A stretch of DNA of 64,000 nucleotides from Paracoccus aminovorans. GTDB lineage: Bacteria > Pseudomonadota > Alphaproteobacteria > Rhodobacterales > Rhodobacteraceae. Both the position numbers and the translations under genes were made by a program. The stretch lies in NCBI RefSeq assembly GCF_001546115.1, contig NZ_KQ955210.1, forward strand, positions 214,955-278,954, in the 5' to 3' direction. Below are positions 25,631-37,068 of the stretch, piece after piece. Each line of letters starts with the position of its first letter. Within the stretch, counting starts at the first letter, position 1. The notes beneath the pieces are model-generated. The model ran no database searches. It saw nothing but the letters and a program-made list of their open reading frames with translations, and was not told where the DNA came from.

Positions 25631-26110
25631 TCAGGCAGCAGCGTAGCTGGTAAAGACCTCGTTCGATCCGTCGCGCCGGATCAGAAACACGTCGTAGGCC
25701 TCGCGCTGGCTTTCCGGTCCCATCCCGGGCGAGCCGTAGGGCATGCCTGGCACTGCGAGGCCGACCGCGTCGGGGCGTTCCAGCAGGAGACGGCGAATGT
25801 CGGCAACAGGGACGTGACCCTCGATAATGTAACCATCCACACGACCCGTATGGCAGGAGACCATCTCCTGCGGGATGCCGTTGTCCAGCTTGTAGCGCAT
25901 CAGAAGCGTCCCGGCGCTCGCCTCGGTCGTGACGGCGAAGCCGTCGTTCTCGAGGATCTCGATCCAGGCCGAGCAGCAGCCGCAGTTGGGGTCCTTCATC
26001 ACGTGGATCGCCGGACCGGCGCCTTGCGCCAGAGCCCTCAAGGGCGACGCAGCCGCCAGCGCAGCTGTACCGATCAGGAGCTTGCGGCGGGAAAACATGT
26101 CTTGGGTCAT
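25631..26110 (-). CDS. DUF411 metal-binding protein
   Basis: A 159-residue exported protein of the DUF411 family, often found with copper resistance genes. A twin-arginine-like leader (SRRKLLIG) precedes the metal motif DPNCGCC (Cys43, Cys45, Cys46). A second site has Cys86-His87 (MVSCHTG) and the conserved EGHVP. It probably binds copper or silver in the periplasm. It lies downstream of the CopA-type ATPase on the same strand and is separated from the phage spanin gene by only 26 bases. Confidence 0.85.
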   Translation of the reverse strand: MTQDMFSRRKLLIGTAALAAASPLRALAQGAGPAIHVMKDPNCGCCSAWIEILENDGFAVTTEASAGTLLMRYKLDNGIPQEMVSCHTGRVDGYIIEGHVPVADIRRLLLERPDAVGLAVPGMPYGSPGMGPESQREAYDVFLIRRDGSNEVFTSYAAA

Positions 26111-26149
26111 CTGATGTTCCTTTCGAGGTTGGATGTGTGGGCTGGCAGA

Positions 26150-28483
<2,334 letters not shown>

Positions 28484-28512
28484 AGTCTGCCAGCCTTTCG
28501 ATCTCTTGTTTC

Positions 28513-28543
28513 AGCTTGCCGCTTCCAGCCGTTGGAAGCTCAA
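28513..28543 (-). promoter_or_regulatory. CueR-type promoter/operator of the copper ATPase
   Basis: On the minus strand a -35 TTGAGC (28543-28538) is followed by a 19-base spacer and a weak -10 CAAGCT (28518-28513). The spacer region holds the perfect 7-5-7 dyad GCTTCCA-N5-TGGAAGC (28521-28539), like the operator bound by CueR. It lies 30 bases upstream of the ATPase start. No cueR gene was found in the window. Confidence 0.7.
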
Positions 28544-28550
28544 GCTCTTT

Positions 28551-29861
28551 TCAATGGTGGTCGTGAGCGCCTTCCAGGGCGGGATTCCGTGCGAGGAAGA
28601 TTCCGACGAACAGGAACACCAGCGCCATGCCGATCGCACCCAGGACGACGATCAAGGGGTCGGACTGCCATTTCATCGCGGCGAAGGCGGCCAGCACCAC
28701 GGCATCAAGTGCGATTGCCGTCAGCAACACCCAGCCCCGAGCGCCGATTTCTTCGCGCAGATGCCGGAACACGCCGAAATGGATGATCATGTCCATCACC
28801 AGATAGAAGAAGGCCCCGAGCGAGGCGATGCGGCTGAGGTCGAAGAAGACCGTCAGGAAGCCTGCGATCACGACGGTGTAGACGAGTGTGTGGTCCTTGA
28901 TCGTGCCTGGCATCCCGAAATGGCTGTGCGGGATCATCTTCATGTCCGTCAGCATCGCCAGCATCCGCGAGACGGCAAACACGCTGGCGATCAGGCCCGA
29001 GGCAGTTGCCACCAGCGCAAGCGCCACCGTCAGGTAGAAGCCGGTTTGCCCGAGGGCTGGTTGGGCCGCTTCAGCCAGCGCGTAGTCCTTCGCCGCCACG
29101 ATGCGATCGAGCGGCAGGCTGGAGCCGACCGCGAATGCGACCAGCAGGTAGACGACGACGCAGATGGCGATGGACAGGACTATGGCCCGGCCCACGTTCC
29201 GATGCGGATTGGTCACCTCGGCGCCGCTGTTGGTGATGGTCGTGAACCCCTTGAAGGCGAGAATGGACAGCGCGACCGACGCCACGAACCCACCCGCACG
29301 AAAATCTCCGCCCGACGCTTCGAACGAAATGCCGCTGGCCCACAGACCGGCCGCCCCGAACAGCGCAATGCCGCCCACCTTGAGAATGGCCATGATAATG
29401 GACAGCAGCCCGACCGACCGGTTGCCAGAGACGTTCACGAGATAGGCGAAGACGATCAGCCCCACGCCGAGGACCGGCACGAGAATGCTGTCCGGATCGC
29501 CGCCGAAGGCTCGCAGGGTGTAGGTTCCGAAGGTGCGAGCGACGAGGCTTTCGTTGATGACCATCGACAGCGCCATCAGGAGAGCTGCGCCCGCCGCGAC
29601 CGTCGTCGGTCCGTAGGCTTTCTTCAGGATCATCCCGATGCCGCCCGCAGACGGGTATGCGTTCGACATCTTGATATAGGTGTAGGCGCTGAAGGCGGTC
29701 ACGATGGCGCCGACCACGAACGAGAGCGGGAAGAGAGGCCCGGCGAGTTCGGCGATCTGGCCGGTCAGCGCGAAGATGCCCGCGCCGATCATCACGCCGG
29801 TGCCCATGGCTACCGCACCGGAAAGGGTGATGCTGTTCTTCTGGTACTCGCTTCCGGTCAT
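28551..29861 (-). CDS. APC-family amino acid permease-like transporter
   Basis: A 436-residue membrane protein with about 12 hydrophobic segments. The N-terminal GTGVMIGAGIFALTGQ motif marks the amino acid-polyamine-cation superfamily. The C-terminus ends in HDHH, a possible metal-binding tail. It lies in the copper gene run and overlaps the start of the TVP38-like gene region by four bases. Such permeases recur in copper islands, but the substrate is unknown. Confidence 0.8.
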   Translation of the reverse strand: MTGSEYQKNSITLSGAVAMGTGVMIGAGIFALTGQIAELAGPLFPLSFVVGAIVTAFSAYTYIKMSNAYPSAGGIGMILKKAYGPTTVAAGAALLMALSMVINESLVARTFGTYTLRAFGGDPDSILVPVLGVGLIVFAYLVNVSGNRSVGLLSIIMAILKVGGIALFGAAGLWASGISFEASGGDFRAGGFVASVALSILAFKGFTTITNSGAEVTNPHRNVGRAIVLSIAICVVVYLLVAFAVGSSLPLDRIVAAKDYALAEAAQPALGQTGFYLTVALALVATASGLIASVFAVSRMLAMLTDMKMIPHSHFGMPGTIKDHTLVYTVVIAGFLTVFFDLSRIASLGAFFYLVMDMIIHFGVFRHLREEIGARGWVLLTAIALDAVVLAAFAAMKWQSDPLIVVLGAIGMALVFLFVGIFLARNPALEGAHDHH

Positions 29862-30532
29862 GGATTTCCCTTTTCAGGCTTTTGCCGCATGGCTACCCAA
29901 AGCAGTGGCAGGCCCGTCAAGAGGCCGAGGCCAAGTACTGCCCATGTCGCCCGGCCCAGATCTCCGCTCACCGCCTCGCCGCCGAAATGGGCCAGCAGGA
30001 AGCTTGCCGGAATGATCCCCGCCAGTGTTGCCAAGGCGAAACGCCAGGCGTGCAATCGGCTCAGTCCGGCCGCGTAGCTGATCATGTCGAAGGACACGAA
30101 GGGCATCAGGCGGCTGGCAAGAACCGTCGCCGTCAACGCGTTCTGCGAGCCGAGCAGCCCGGCATCGACGCGGTCCCCGAACACCCGCCGCAGGACGTCA
30201 TGCCCCAGAACCCGTGCGAGACCGAAGGCGATCAGCGCCCCGAGCTCGGCGCCGATGACGACCTGCACGGTCCCCCAGAGATGTCCGCAGGCCGCTCCGG
30301 CCGCCAGTGCGATGGGTGCACTCGGGATTGGGCTGGCCACGACCGCGATGGTCATAAGCGTGACGATCAGGACCGGCCCCCAGAGACCCGCACGCGCCAC
30401 CAGCGTTTCCAGACGCTCGGGCTCCAGGAGGCTGCGCGCCTCGGCGAACACCGAAGGCGCGAACTGCCAGACAGCGAGCAGTCCGATGCCGAGGATCGCA
30501 AGGCCCGCGAGAATGGTGACGCGCAGGCTCAT
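29858..30532 (-). CDS. TVP38/TMEM64-family (DedA-like) membrane protein
   Basis: A 224-residue membrane protein with the family core GLARVLGHDVLRR and SRLMPFVSFDMISYAAGLS and a C-terminal helix. Relatives belong to the SNARE-associated/DedA group thought to act in membrane lipid handling. It overlaps the permease gene and sits one base after the DUF302 stop, so it is part of the copper gene run. Confidence 0.82.
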   Translation of the reverse strand: MSLRVTILAGLAILGIGLLAVWQFAPSVFAEARSLLEPERLETLVARAGLWGPVLIVTLMTIAVVASPIPSAPIALAAGAACGHLWGTVQVVIGAELGALIAFGLARVLGHDVLRRVFGDRVDAGLLGSQNALTATVLASRLMPFVSFDMISYAAGLSRLHAWRFALATLAGIIPASFLLAHFGGEAVSGDLGRATWAVLGLGLLTGLPLLWVAMRQKPEKGNP

Positions 30533-30533
30533 C

Positions 30534-30926
30534 TCAGACCGCCGCGACGGCCTTCGCCAGGAGGTCGCGCACCTCGCCCGCCACGGCCGTCAGTTCGGCG
30601 TTCTCAATCGCCTGCATCGACGCCACAGGATCGATGGCACTGACTTCCACGCCACCGTCGACCTCGCGCAGGATGACGTTGCATGGCAGCATCGCACCGA
30701 CGCGCGGTTCGATCCCGATGGCCTGATGCGCCATCTTGGGGTTGCAGGCGCCGAGGATGCGGTAGGCGGGCATCTCGACATCTAGCTTCTTCTTCATCGT
30801 CGCCTTGACGTCGATCTCGGTCAGGATGCCGAAGCCGTGGTCGGTGAGGGCCTTCCGCGCGCGAGCGTCGACGTCGTCGATACCGGCGTCGGGGAACATT
30901 CGATTGATCGTGTAGGTCATTGCCAA
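30534..30926 (-). CDS. DUF302 protein
   Basis: A 130-residue soluble protein of the DUF302 family, with the conserved HGFGILTEIDVKATMKKKL and a central YRILGACNPKMAHQAI block that includes a Cys. DUF302 proteins are common in metal and redox islands, but their biochemical role is not established. It lies between a small membrane protein gene and the TVP38-like gene, and has a GGAG ribosome site. Confidence 0.85.
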   Translation of the reverse strand: MAMTYTINRMFPDAGIDDVDARARKALTDHGFGILTEIDVKATMKKKLDVEMPAYRILGACNPKMAHQAIGIEPRVGAMLPCNVILREVDGGVEVSAIDPVASMQAIENAELTAVAGEVRDLLAKAVAAV

Positions 30927-30936
30927 CTCCTTTTTT

Positions 30937-31065
30937 CTATTTCCGAAGATACTTGATCAGCGCTGCTATGGCCAAAACCAGCAGCACGAGGATCAGCAGG
31001 CCGAAGAGCCAGCCAAACCCCATTCCGAAACCCATTCCGGGGCCCATGTCGTTCCAGTTCATCAT
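30937..31065 (-). CDS. Small Met/Gly-rich membrane protein
   Basis: A 42-residue protein beginning MMNWNDMGPGMGFGMGFG, followed by one transmembrane helix (LLILVLLVLAIAAL) and a basic tail KYLRK. The strong ribosome site AGGAGG precedes ATG 31065. Methionine-rich N-termini of this kind are typical of small proteins in copper clusters, where Met side chains can bind Cu(I). It lies directly upstream of the DUF302 gene. Confidence 0.65.
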   Translation of the reverse strand: MMNWNDMGPGMGFGMGFGWLFGLLILVLLVLAIAALIKYLRK

Positions 31066-31185
31066 CTCATCCTCCTGATTTTTACCCGCAGGGTGCGTCT
31101 TTTGGCCGGCCCTCACGACAACATGGGGCAGGACAGACCAGGATCGGTGCCGGGCGGGGCGCCATGTCCGGACGACCCGCTGGGA

Positions 31186-32739
31186 TCAGACGGACGCCGT
31201 GACCGCGAATTCGGTCATCATCCCCGTCGTAAGGTGCGGCATGTGGTGGCAATGCAGCATCCATCGGGCGGCCTCACCGACATCGAGGGCGACATCGACC
31301 ATCGACATCGGTGGCACGTGAACCGTGTCGCGTAGTGCACCGGCGACCCGACGCCCGTTCAGCCCGACGACCTGGAACACATGGCCGTGCAGATGCATCG
31401 GGTGCGCCATCATCGACATGTTGTGGAACGACAGCACGACCCGCTCACCGCTGCGTGCGGTGATCGGCTGGTGCTGGCCCCAGACTGCCCCGTTTATCGT
31501 CCAGACGTACGGCTGCATCGAACCGCCCAGCATCAGCATCTGGCTGCGGTCCACGGGTCGATCCGGCAGAGCGTCCAGCGCGATGAGGCGCGCCTCCTGC
31601 GCCAGATCGGTGTCGAACGCGGGCGCTTCGGCATCCGCCATTGCATCGAGACGCCGCACTTCGGCACCCTGCGTGGCGAGGATCAGGCCGGTGCGCTCGC
31701 GCGCGCCTTCGCGCAGGGCGAGGATCGGCCAGGCGCCGCCTTCGTGCGGCAGGTCGATCTCGATGTCCAGACGCTGGCCCATTGCCAGACCGAACCGCGT
31801 GCCGGCGAGAGGTTCGACCGCGTGCCCATCTACCGCGACCAGCCGCGCCTCGGCACCGCCGGTCTCGATCCAGAATACCGTCGCCGCAGCGGCGTTGATG
31901 ACCCGAAGCCGGATACGGCCACCGCGCTCGACCTGGACCACCTCCGGGTCCGACAGGGTCCGGTCATTGGCGAGATAGGCGTCCCAGTCATAGTCGTTCA
32001 GGTCCATGGCCATGCCGCCCATCTGGCCGCCCATACCCATCATCCCGCCCATTCGGGGCATGTTGCCCATCGGCATGCCGCCCGTGGCGCCATGGCCCAT
32101 GGCCCCGTGATCCATGCCCTGCATCGCCCCCATGCCTCCCATGGGAGCGCCCTGATCGGGCAATGCACCGGCACCATGGCCCGCGCCGTGCCCGCCGCCA
32201 TGACCTGCGCCGATCTCGGCCAGAACCTCCTCGGGGGCCTTGAAGGAGAAGTCATGAAGGAACATCACGACGTCTTGCCGGTCGGCAGCAACGTCCTCGG
32301 CCGAGCGCACGATCAGCGGCGCGGCGAGCAGCTGCATCTCCTGGGTGGGCACATGGCTGTGCATCCAGTGCGTGCCGGGCCGTGCCTCGAAGTCGTAGGA
32401 TCGGGTTTCACCCGGTGCGAGGAGGGGCATCGGCATGTCCGGCACACCGTCCTGCGCGTTGGGCGGGATCTGTCCGTGCCAGTGGATGATGGTACCGACG
32501 TCCAGGTCGTTGGTCAGATCGACCCGGAACCTCTGGCCGGGGTCGAGGATCAGTCCCTGACCGCCGGGGCCGGCAAGCCCGAAGACCGTGGCAGCGCGAC
32601 CGTCGATGTCGAGCGTGCGCGTCGCAGCGGAGAGGCTGATCGGCGCCACCCCTTGCGCGAAGGCGATGCGGGGCAAGTGTGCAGCGCCAATGGCGGCCGC
32701 ACTTGCGGCAAGAAAGCCGCGTCGAGAAAGCATGTTCAT
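31186..32739 (-). CDS. Multicopper oxidase, periplasmic cuprous oxidase type
   Basis: A 517-residue enzyme that probably oxidises Cu(I) in the periplasm. A twin-arginine leader (SRRGFLAAS) is followed by the cupredoxin copper ligands IIHWHG, HWMHSH, HPMHLHGH and HCHHMPHLTTGMM. A long insert at about residues 178-245 is rich in Met, His and Gly, like the copper-collecting regions of CueO and PcoA-type enzymes. It is the largest component of the copper run. A small exported protein gene lies just upstream. Confidence 0.93.
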   Translation of the reverse strand: MNMLSRRGFLAASAAAIGAAHLPRIAFAQGVAPISLSAATRTLDIDGRAATVFGLAGPGGQGLILDPGQRFRVDLTNDLDVGTIIHWHGQIPPNAQDGVPDMPMPLLAPGETRSYDFEARPGTHWMHSHVPTQEMQLLAAPLIVRSAEDVAADRQDVVMFLHDFSFKAPEEVLAEIGAGHGGGHGAGHGAGALPDQGAPMGGMGAMQGMDHGAMGHGATGGMPMGNMPRMGGMMGMGGQMGGMAMDLNDYDWDAYLANDRTLSDPEVVQVERGGRIRLRVINAAAATVFWIETGGAEARLVAVDGHAVEPLAGTRFGLAMGQRLDIEIDLPHEGGAWPILALREGARERTGLILATQGAEVRRLDAMADAEAPAFDTDLAQEARLIALDALPDRPVDRSQMLMLGGSMQPYVWTINGAVWGQHQPITARSGERVVLSFHNMSMMAHPMHLHGHVFQVVGLNGRRVAGALRDTVHVPPMSMVDVALDVGEAARWMLHCHHMPHLTTGMMTEFAVTASV

Positions 32740-32811
32740 GGTCGTCTCCTCGGGACTTCCGTCCCGTTCATCAATACCGATGGGGCGCCTCGGGCGTCTG
32801 CCCGGGCGCGC

Positions 32812-33210
32812 TCAGAGGAGACGGAGCTTGGGAGGTCGTTCGTTCAGTCCCGGCGCACGGCTGACGTGGATTGCCGCGGACGGGACGTCATGACTGGCGG
32901 CGCCGTAGGCGTGCCCGGCTTCCTCGCCTGCCGACGTCAGGAAGGCAGAGAGGCCTGCGCATACGAACTCGCACATCTCGGCATCGGCCGATCCACAGTG
33001 CTCTCCAGCGTCACAGTCGAAGCCCGAAATGACCGGAGAGTGCATCATGTCGGCGACATGCATCGCGTGATCCACACCGGAATTCATGCTCATGCGTGTC
33101 GCATGCGCGGAGGTCACCGTCGTCACCACGGTGATCGCGAGTATGGCAAGCATGGTGACGACACGTTCGAGCATGCTGCAAAGATAGGCATTGCTCACGA
33201 GAATGTCCAT
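32812..33210 (-). CDS. Small exported Cys/His/Met protein upstream of the multicopper oxidase
   Basis: A 132-residue protein with an N-terminal hydrophobic segment (MLAILAITVVTTV) and a periplasmic part bearing several His, Met and Cys residues (DHAMHVADMMHS, CDAGEHC, CEFVC). ATG 33210 has a GAGG-like site; ATG 33174 is also possible. Its composition and its position directly before the oxidase suggest metal binding or copper sensing outside the membrane. I do not recognise a named family. Confidence 0.6.
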   Translation of the reverse strand: MDILVSNAYLCSMLERVVTMLAILAITVVTTVTSAHATRMSMNSGVDHAMHVADMMHSPVISGFDCDAGEHCGSADAEMCEFVCAGLSAFLTSAGEEAGHAYGAASHDVPSAAIHVSRAPGLNERPPKLRLL

Positions 33211-33291
33211 TGTCGCAGGCGCCTCGCCGCTGGCACAACGTGGTCTCGACCAAACGCGAATGTTATTCCGCAGTGATCGGCGATAGACGTC

Positions 33292-33753
33292 TTGAAAAAA
33301 GCTCTCCGAAATACTGTCGTGATCGGTCTGGTCGTCGGAGGTGTGATCCTCGCGGTCTTTGCTGGCTGGCGTTATGCCGGTACCGCATCCACCGCCGTGG
33401 CGTCGGCGGACATCATCGCGCAAGGACGCCAGATCTATGCGGATCAGTGCGCCGCCTGCCACGGCGCGGAACTGGAGGGCCAGCCGGGCTGGCGCTCGCC
33501 GCTTCCGTCCGGCCGGTTGCCGGCGCCACCCCACGACGCCAGCGGCCACACCTGGCACCATCCTGACGATGTCCTGTTCCGCATCGTTAGGGAAGGCACC
33601 GCCGCCGTGGTCGGCGGCGGATACGAGAGCGACATGCCCGGCTTCGCAGACGTGCTGAGCGACGCGGACATCCGCGCCGTTCTCGACTACATCAAGAGCA
33701 CATGGCCAGAGCGCGAGCGCCGATACCAAGAGAGGGTGTCGGAGGCAAACTGA
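33292..33753 (+). CDS. Membrane-anchored cytochrome c
   Basis: A 153-residue protein with an N-terminal membrane anchor (VVIGLVVGGVILAVFAG) and one class I heme c site, Cys53-Ala-Ala-Cys56-His57. The likely axial Met lies in SDMPGF near residue 115. A TTG at 33292 is the apparent start and no ATG fits. It is divergent from the oxidase operon and may pass electrons during metal oxidation, which is inference from position. Confidence 0.85.
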   Translation: MKKALRNTVVIGLVVGGVILAVFAGWRYAGTASTAVASADIIAQGRQIYADQCAACHGAELEGQPGWRSPLPSGRLPAPPHDASGHTWHHPDDVLFRIVREGTAAVVGGGYESDMPGFADVLSDADIRAVLDYIKSTWPERERRYQERVSEAN

Positions 33754-33806
33754 CATTCCCCATGGTCGTCGGCTGCTACTCGCGCCAGGCCAGTTCGCAG
33801 ACCGAG

Positions 33807-34163
33807 TTAGAGGAACGTCGCCGACCAGGTCAGCACCATGAAGCCGCCGAGCGACTGCATCATGTTGACCATCCGTATCGGCCCGGTTGCCTCGATCTGC
33901 GTGTACCCGAGCGTGGCGAAGTTGACGCCGGAGAAGTAGATCAGGCCGCTCCAGCATGGGTCGTAGCTGCCGTCGAAGCCTCCCACGCCCCAGCCCTGCA
34001 GCGCCCTGTAGACTGCGGCGAAAGCCAGGATTTCAATCGTGTGGAGCGCGAGCAGCCCGACGAACGCCACCATGATCGCCGCCTGCGGTCTCTCTTTCGA
34101 GTTCGGCTTCACGCCCCGGACGGCCAATAGCCCCGTAGTGGTGCGCGACCAGATGGCGGCCAC
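33807..34163 (-). CDS. Two-helix potassium channel-like protein, start disturbed
   Basis: The frame holds a pore-like segment (IYFSGVNFATLGYTQI) between two hydrophobic helices, as in small ion channels. From GTG 34163 it gives 118 residues. The same frame stays open upstream and encodes a further hydrophobic run (GIGLLLGFALVAAIW) but has no start codon before a stop. An ATG in a neighbouring frame (MLQLESG) sits where the start is expected. A frameshift near 34190 is therefore likely, leaving a shortened or inactive protein. Confidence 0.6.
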   Translation of the reverse strand: MAAIWSRTTTGLLAVRGVKPNSKERPQAAIMVAFVGLLALHTIEILAFAAVYRALQGWGVGGFDGSYDPCWSGLIYFSGVNFATLGYTQIEATGPIRMVNMMQSLGGFMVLTWSATFL

Positions 34164-34303
34164 CAGCGCGAAACCGAGCAGAAGCCCGATTCCAGTTGCA
34201 GCATGTTGAGCACTCGCGGCGGAACAGTACCCCGAGGTTTATGTTCTCAGCGCTCGGCCCTGCGGCATGGCAGCGGAACCATCGCCCTGCCGATGATCTG
34301 ATC

Positions 34304-36538
34304 TCAGGCCTCACGTTCCGGATCAAACGCAAGAAGCCGCAGCGCGTTCAGTGTGACGAGCACCGTCGCGCCGGTATCTGCAAGGATCGCGATCCACAGC
34401 CCGGTAATGCCGAGGATCGTCGTCACCAGAAACACCGCCTTAAGGCCGAGCGCGATCGCCACATTTTGCCTGATGTTCGCCATGGCTGCGCGAGCAAGGC
34501 GAATCTTGCCGGCCACATCGGTCACGCGATTGCGCAGGATCGCGGCGTCCGCGGTTTCGAGCGCGACATCCGTTCCCGAGCCCATGGCCACGCCGATGTG
34601 GGCGGTGGCGAGTGCAGGGGCATCATTGATGCCGTCGCCCACCATCATGACATGGCCCGTGGCCATCATCTCGCGGACCGCCGCGACCTTGTCTTCAGGC
34701 ATCAGTTCGGCGCGATGCTCAATGCCCAGCCCAGCGGAAATGGCTGCTGCCGTGCGCCGGTTGTCGCCGGTCAGCATCACAGACGCGATGCCAAGCGCCT
34801 TGAGTTGCTGCACCGCGCGGGCGGCATCCTCTCGGGGTTCGTCCCGGAGCGCTACGAGTCCGACCAACTGGCTCCGGCGGAAGACCGCGACGACTGTCTT
34901 GCCTTCATCTTCCATGCCGACCACCGCCCGGAGCGCGTGGTCGTCCAACACACCGCGCTCCCCGGCGAACCGTGGAGAGCCCACCCAGGCGGTTTCACCC
35001 TCAACGACTGCTTCGGCCCCTTTGCCCGGAAGCGCTTTGGCGGCGGTCGCGGCCAGGAACGGCGCTCCCGCAGCTTCCGCGCGGGACAGGATCGCCTCCG
35101 CCAGAGGATGGCTCGACCCCGCTTCGACGGCGGCAGCCAGCGCCAGCACCTCTGTCTCCGATCCCGAGATCGGCACCACGTCCGTGACGCGCGGCCGTCC
35201 GTGGGTCAGGGTTCCGGTCTTGTCGAATGCGACATGCGTGGTGGCCGCCGCGGCCTCGATCACGGCGCCTCCTTTCATCAGCAGCCCGCGACGCGCGCCT
35301 GAAGAAAGCGCAGAGGCGATGGAAGCCGGTACCGAGATCACCAGCGCGCAGGGGCATCCGATCAGGAGAAGCGCGAGCGCCCGGTAGATCCACGTATCCC
35401 AGCCTTGCCCGAACGCGAGGGGCGGGACGATGGCCACCAGCACCGCAACTCCGACGACGGCCGGCATGTAGATGCGGCTGAAACGGTCGATGAAGCGCTC
35501 GGTCGGGGCCCGGGCGCTTTCCGCTTCCTCGACCAGCCGGATGATACGGGCAATGGTGTTGTCCTCGGCCGACTTGGTGACCCGAACACGCAGCGCCGCC
35601 TCGGAATTGATGGAGCCGGCAAAGACGGAGGCACCGGGTTCCTTCAGCTTCGGCACACTCTCGCCCGTGACGGCGCTCTCATCGACGCCCGAGGTGCCCT
35701 CGATAACTTCGCCATCTGCCGGGACCCGGTCTCCCGGGCGCACCAGAACGATCTGGTCCACCTGCAGCTGGTCGGCTGGTATCACCCGAGTCCGGCCGCC
35801 GATCTCCAGGATCGCGGTCTTCGGTACCAGACGAGCGAGCGCCCGGATCCCGTCGCGGGCCTTGTTCGCCGCAACACCTTCGAGAACCTCCCCGACGGCG
35901 AAGAGGAAGACGACGAGCGCCGCTTCCTCGGCGGCGTCGATGACGAGCGCGCCGCTGGCGGCGATTGTCATCAGCATCTCGATCGTGAACGGCATCCCCG
36001 CTCTGGCGGACGCGACGGCGCGGCGTGCGATAGGGGCGACACCAATGAGCGTCGCGAGGATGAATGCCCACGTTGCCACATCCTGGGAGGCGAGCAGTTT
36101 CACGGCCCATGCCGCCGCGAGGAGGAGACCGGTGCCGATCACCAGTCTGCCCTTCGCGGTCTGATACCAACGCGAACCGGGCCCGGGACCGCTCTCGGGC
36201 CCTGTCGATCCAGCGTTGGGCTCGAGTCCTGCGGCATCTCGCGAGCCGTCCGCACGGGACGCTTGCTCATCGTCCGGCAGCACGAAGCCTTTCCGATCGG
36301 GGCTCGATCCTTTCGCCGCGATCCCGTAGCCGAGCCGCTTGACGATTGCTTCGATCTGGTTGCGAGGGGTCTGCCCTTCATCCAGAGTCAGCCGAAGCCG
36401 CTCGGTCATTAGCGCCACATCGACGTCGCTCACGCCAGGCAGGCGTTCGACCGCACCCCGGACCTTGCCGGCGCACGACGCACAGTCCATCCCGGAAACC
36501 GTCCATTCGTAGGTTGCACTGTCGTTCGCCGTCATCAC
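34304..36538 (-). CDS. zntA: Zn/Cd/Pb-exporting P1B-type ATPase
   Basis: A 744-residue metal export ATPase. An N-terminal heavy-metal-associated domain carries GMDCASC (Cys19, Cys22), followed by a linker of about 60 residues rich in Pro, Gly and Ser. The transport helix has GCPCALV, then DKTGTLTHG, a TGDNRRTA segment and the hinge GDGINDAPAL. The CPC motif combined with ADTGATVLVTLNALRLL at the C-terminus fits the zinc/cadmium/lead group. A MerR-type promoter and a divergent regulator lie upstream. Confidence 0.92.
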   Translation of the reverse strand: MMTANDSATYEWTVSGMDCASCAGKVRGAVERLPGVSDVDVALMTERLRLTLDEGQTPRNQIEAIVKRLGYGIAAKGSSPDRKGFVLPDDEQASRADGSRDAAGLEPNAGSTGPESGPGPGSRWYQTAKGRLVIGTGLLLAAAWAVKLLASQDVATWAFILATLIGVAPIARRAVASARAGMPFTIEMLMTIAASGALVIDAAEEAALVVFLFAVGEVLEGVAANKARDGIRALARLVPKTAILEIGGRTRVIPADQLQVDQIVLVRPGDRVPADGEVIEGTSGVDESAVTGESVPKLKEPGASVFAGSINSEAALRVRVTKSAEDNTIARIIRLVEEAESARAPTERFIDRFSRIYMPAVVGVAVLVAIVPPLAFGQGWDTWIYRALALLLIGCPCALVISVPASIASALSSGARRGLLMKGGAVIEAAAATTHVAFDKTGTLTHGRPRVTDVVPISGSETEVLALAAAVEAGSSHPLAEAILSRAEAAGAPFLAATAAKALPGKGAEAVVEGETAWVGSPRFAGERGVLDDHALRAVVGMEDEGKTVVAVFRRSQLVGLVALRDEPREDAARAVQQLKALGIASVMLTGDNRRTAAAISAGLGIEHRAELMPEDKVAAVREMMATGHVMMVGDGINDAPALATAHIGVAMGSGTDVALETADAAILRNRVTDVAGKIRLARAAMANIRQNVAIALGLKAVFLVTTILGITGLWIAILADTGATVLVTLNALRLLAFDPEREA

Positions 36539-36586
36539 GCCCTTCCAACCCGCCCAGCGGGCAACATTGTATTTGCTGAGTCGGGA

Positions 36587-36617
36587 ACCTAAGGTCTCTA
36601 GTAGCTATAGCTTCAAG
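36587..36617 (-). promoter_or_regulatory. MerR-family promoter/operator of the zinc/cadmium pump
   Basis: On the minus strand a -35 TTGAAG (36617-36612) and a -10 TAGGTT (36592-36587) are spaced by 19 bases. The spacer CTATAGCTACTAGAGACCT contains the imperfect dyad CTATAG/CTAGAG common to ZntR and CadR sites. It drives the ATPase leftward and lies 10 bases before the regulator start on the other strand. Confidence 0.85.
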
Positions 36618-36627
36618 AGGAAATCTG

Positions 36628-37068
36628 ATGCTCACCATCGGAAAATTGGGCGAAGCGGCCGGCGTGAAGGTTCCGACGATCCGCTACTACGAGCAGATCG
36701 GGCTCCTGCCGGAGCCAGATCGCAGTGCCGGGAACCAGCGGCTCTATGGGCAGTCGGCACTGGATCGGCTAGCCTTCATCCGCCATGCGCGGGAGCTCGG
36801 TTTTCCGCTGGACGCTATCCGAGACCTTCTGAGTCTCTCTGACAGACCCGATCAATCCTGCGCAGCCGCCGATGTCATCGCCAGGGCGCAGCTGGCCGAG
36901 GTTGAAAGCCGCCTTGCGCGCCTGACTGCGCTGAAAGGCGAACTTGAGCGCATGGTCGTGCAATGTGCAGGCGGTCGGATTGCCGATTGCCGGGTCATTG
37001 AAGTTCTGGGCGACCATTCGCTATGCGCAACCGATCACCAGCATCCGGAGAGCGAGGCGGCATCGTGA
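36628..37068 (+). CDS. MerR-family heavy-metal regulator, CadR/ZntR type
   Basis: A 146-residue regulator. The winged helix has [14 protein letters not shown] and is followed by the dimer helix. Candidate metal ligands are Cys78, Cys113 and Cys121, and a C-terminal tail with His130, Cys133, His137 and His139, which fits Zn, Cd or Pb sensing. It faces the ZntA-type pump across a shared operator and is coupled to the YnfA-like gene by a GTGA overlap. Confidence 0.9.
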   Translation: MLTIGKLGEAAGVKVPTIRYYEQIGLLPEPDRSAGNQRLYGQSALDRLAFIRHARELGFPLDAIRDLLSLSDRPDQSCAAADVIARAQLAEVESRLARLTALKGELERMVVQCAGGRIADCRVIEVLGDHSLCATDHQHPESEAAS

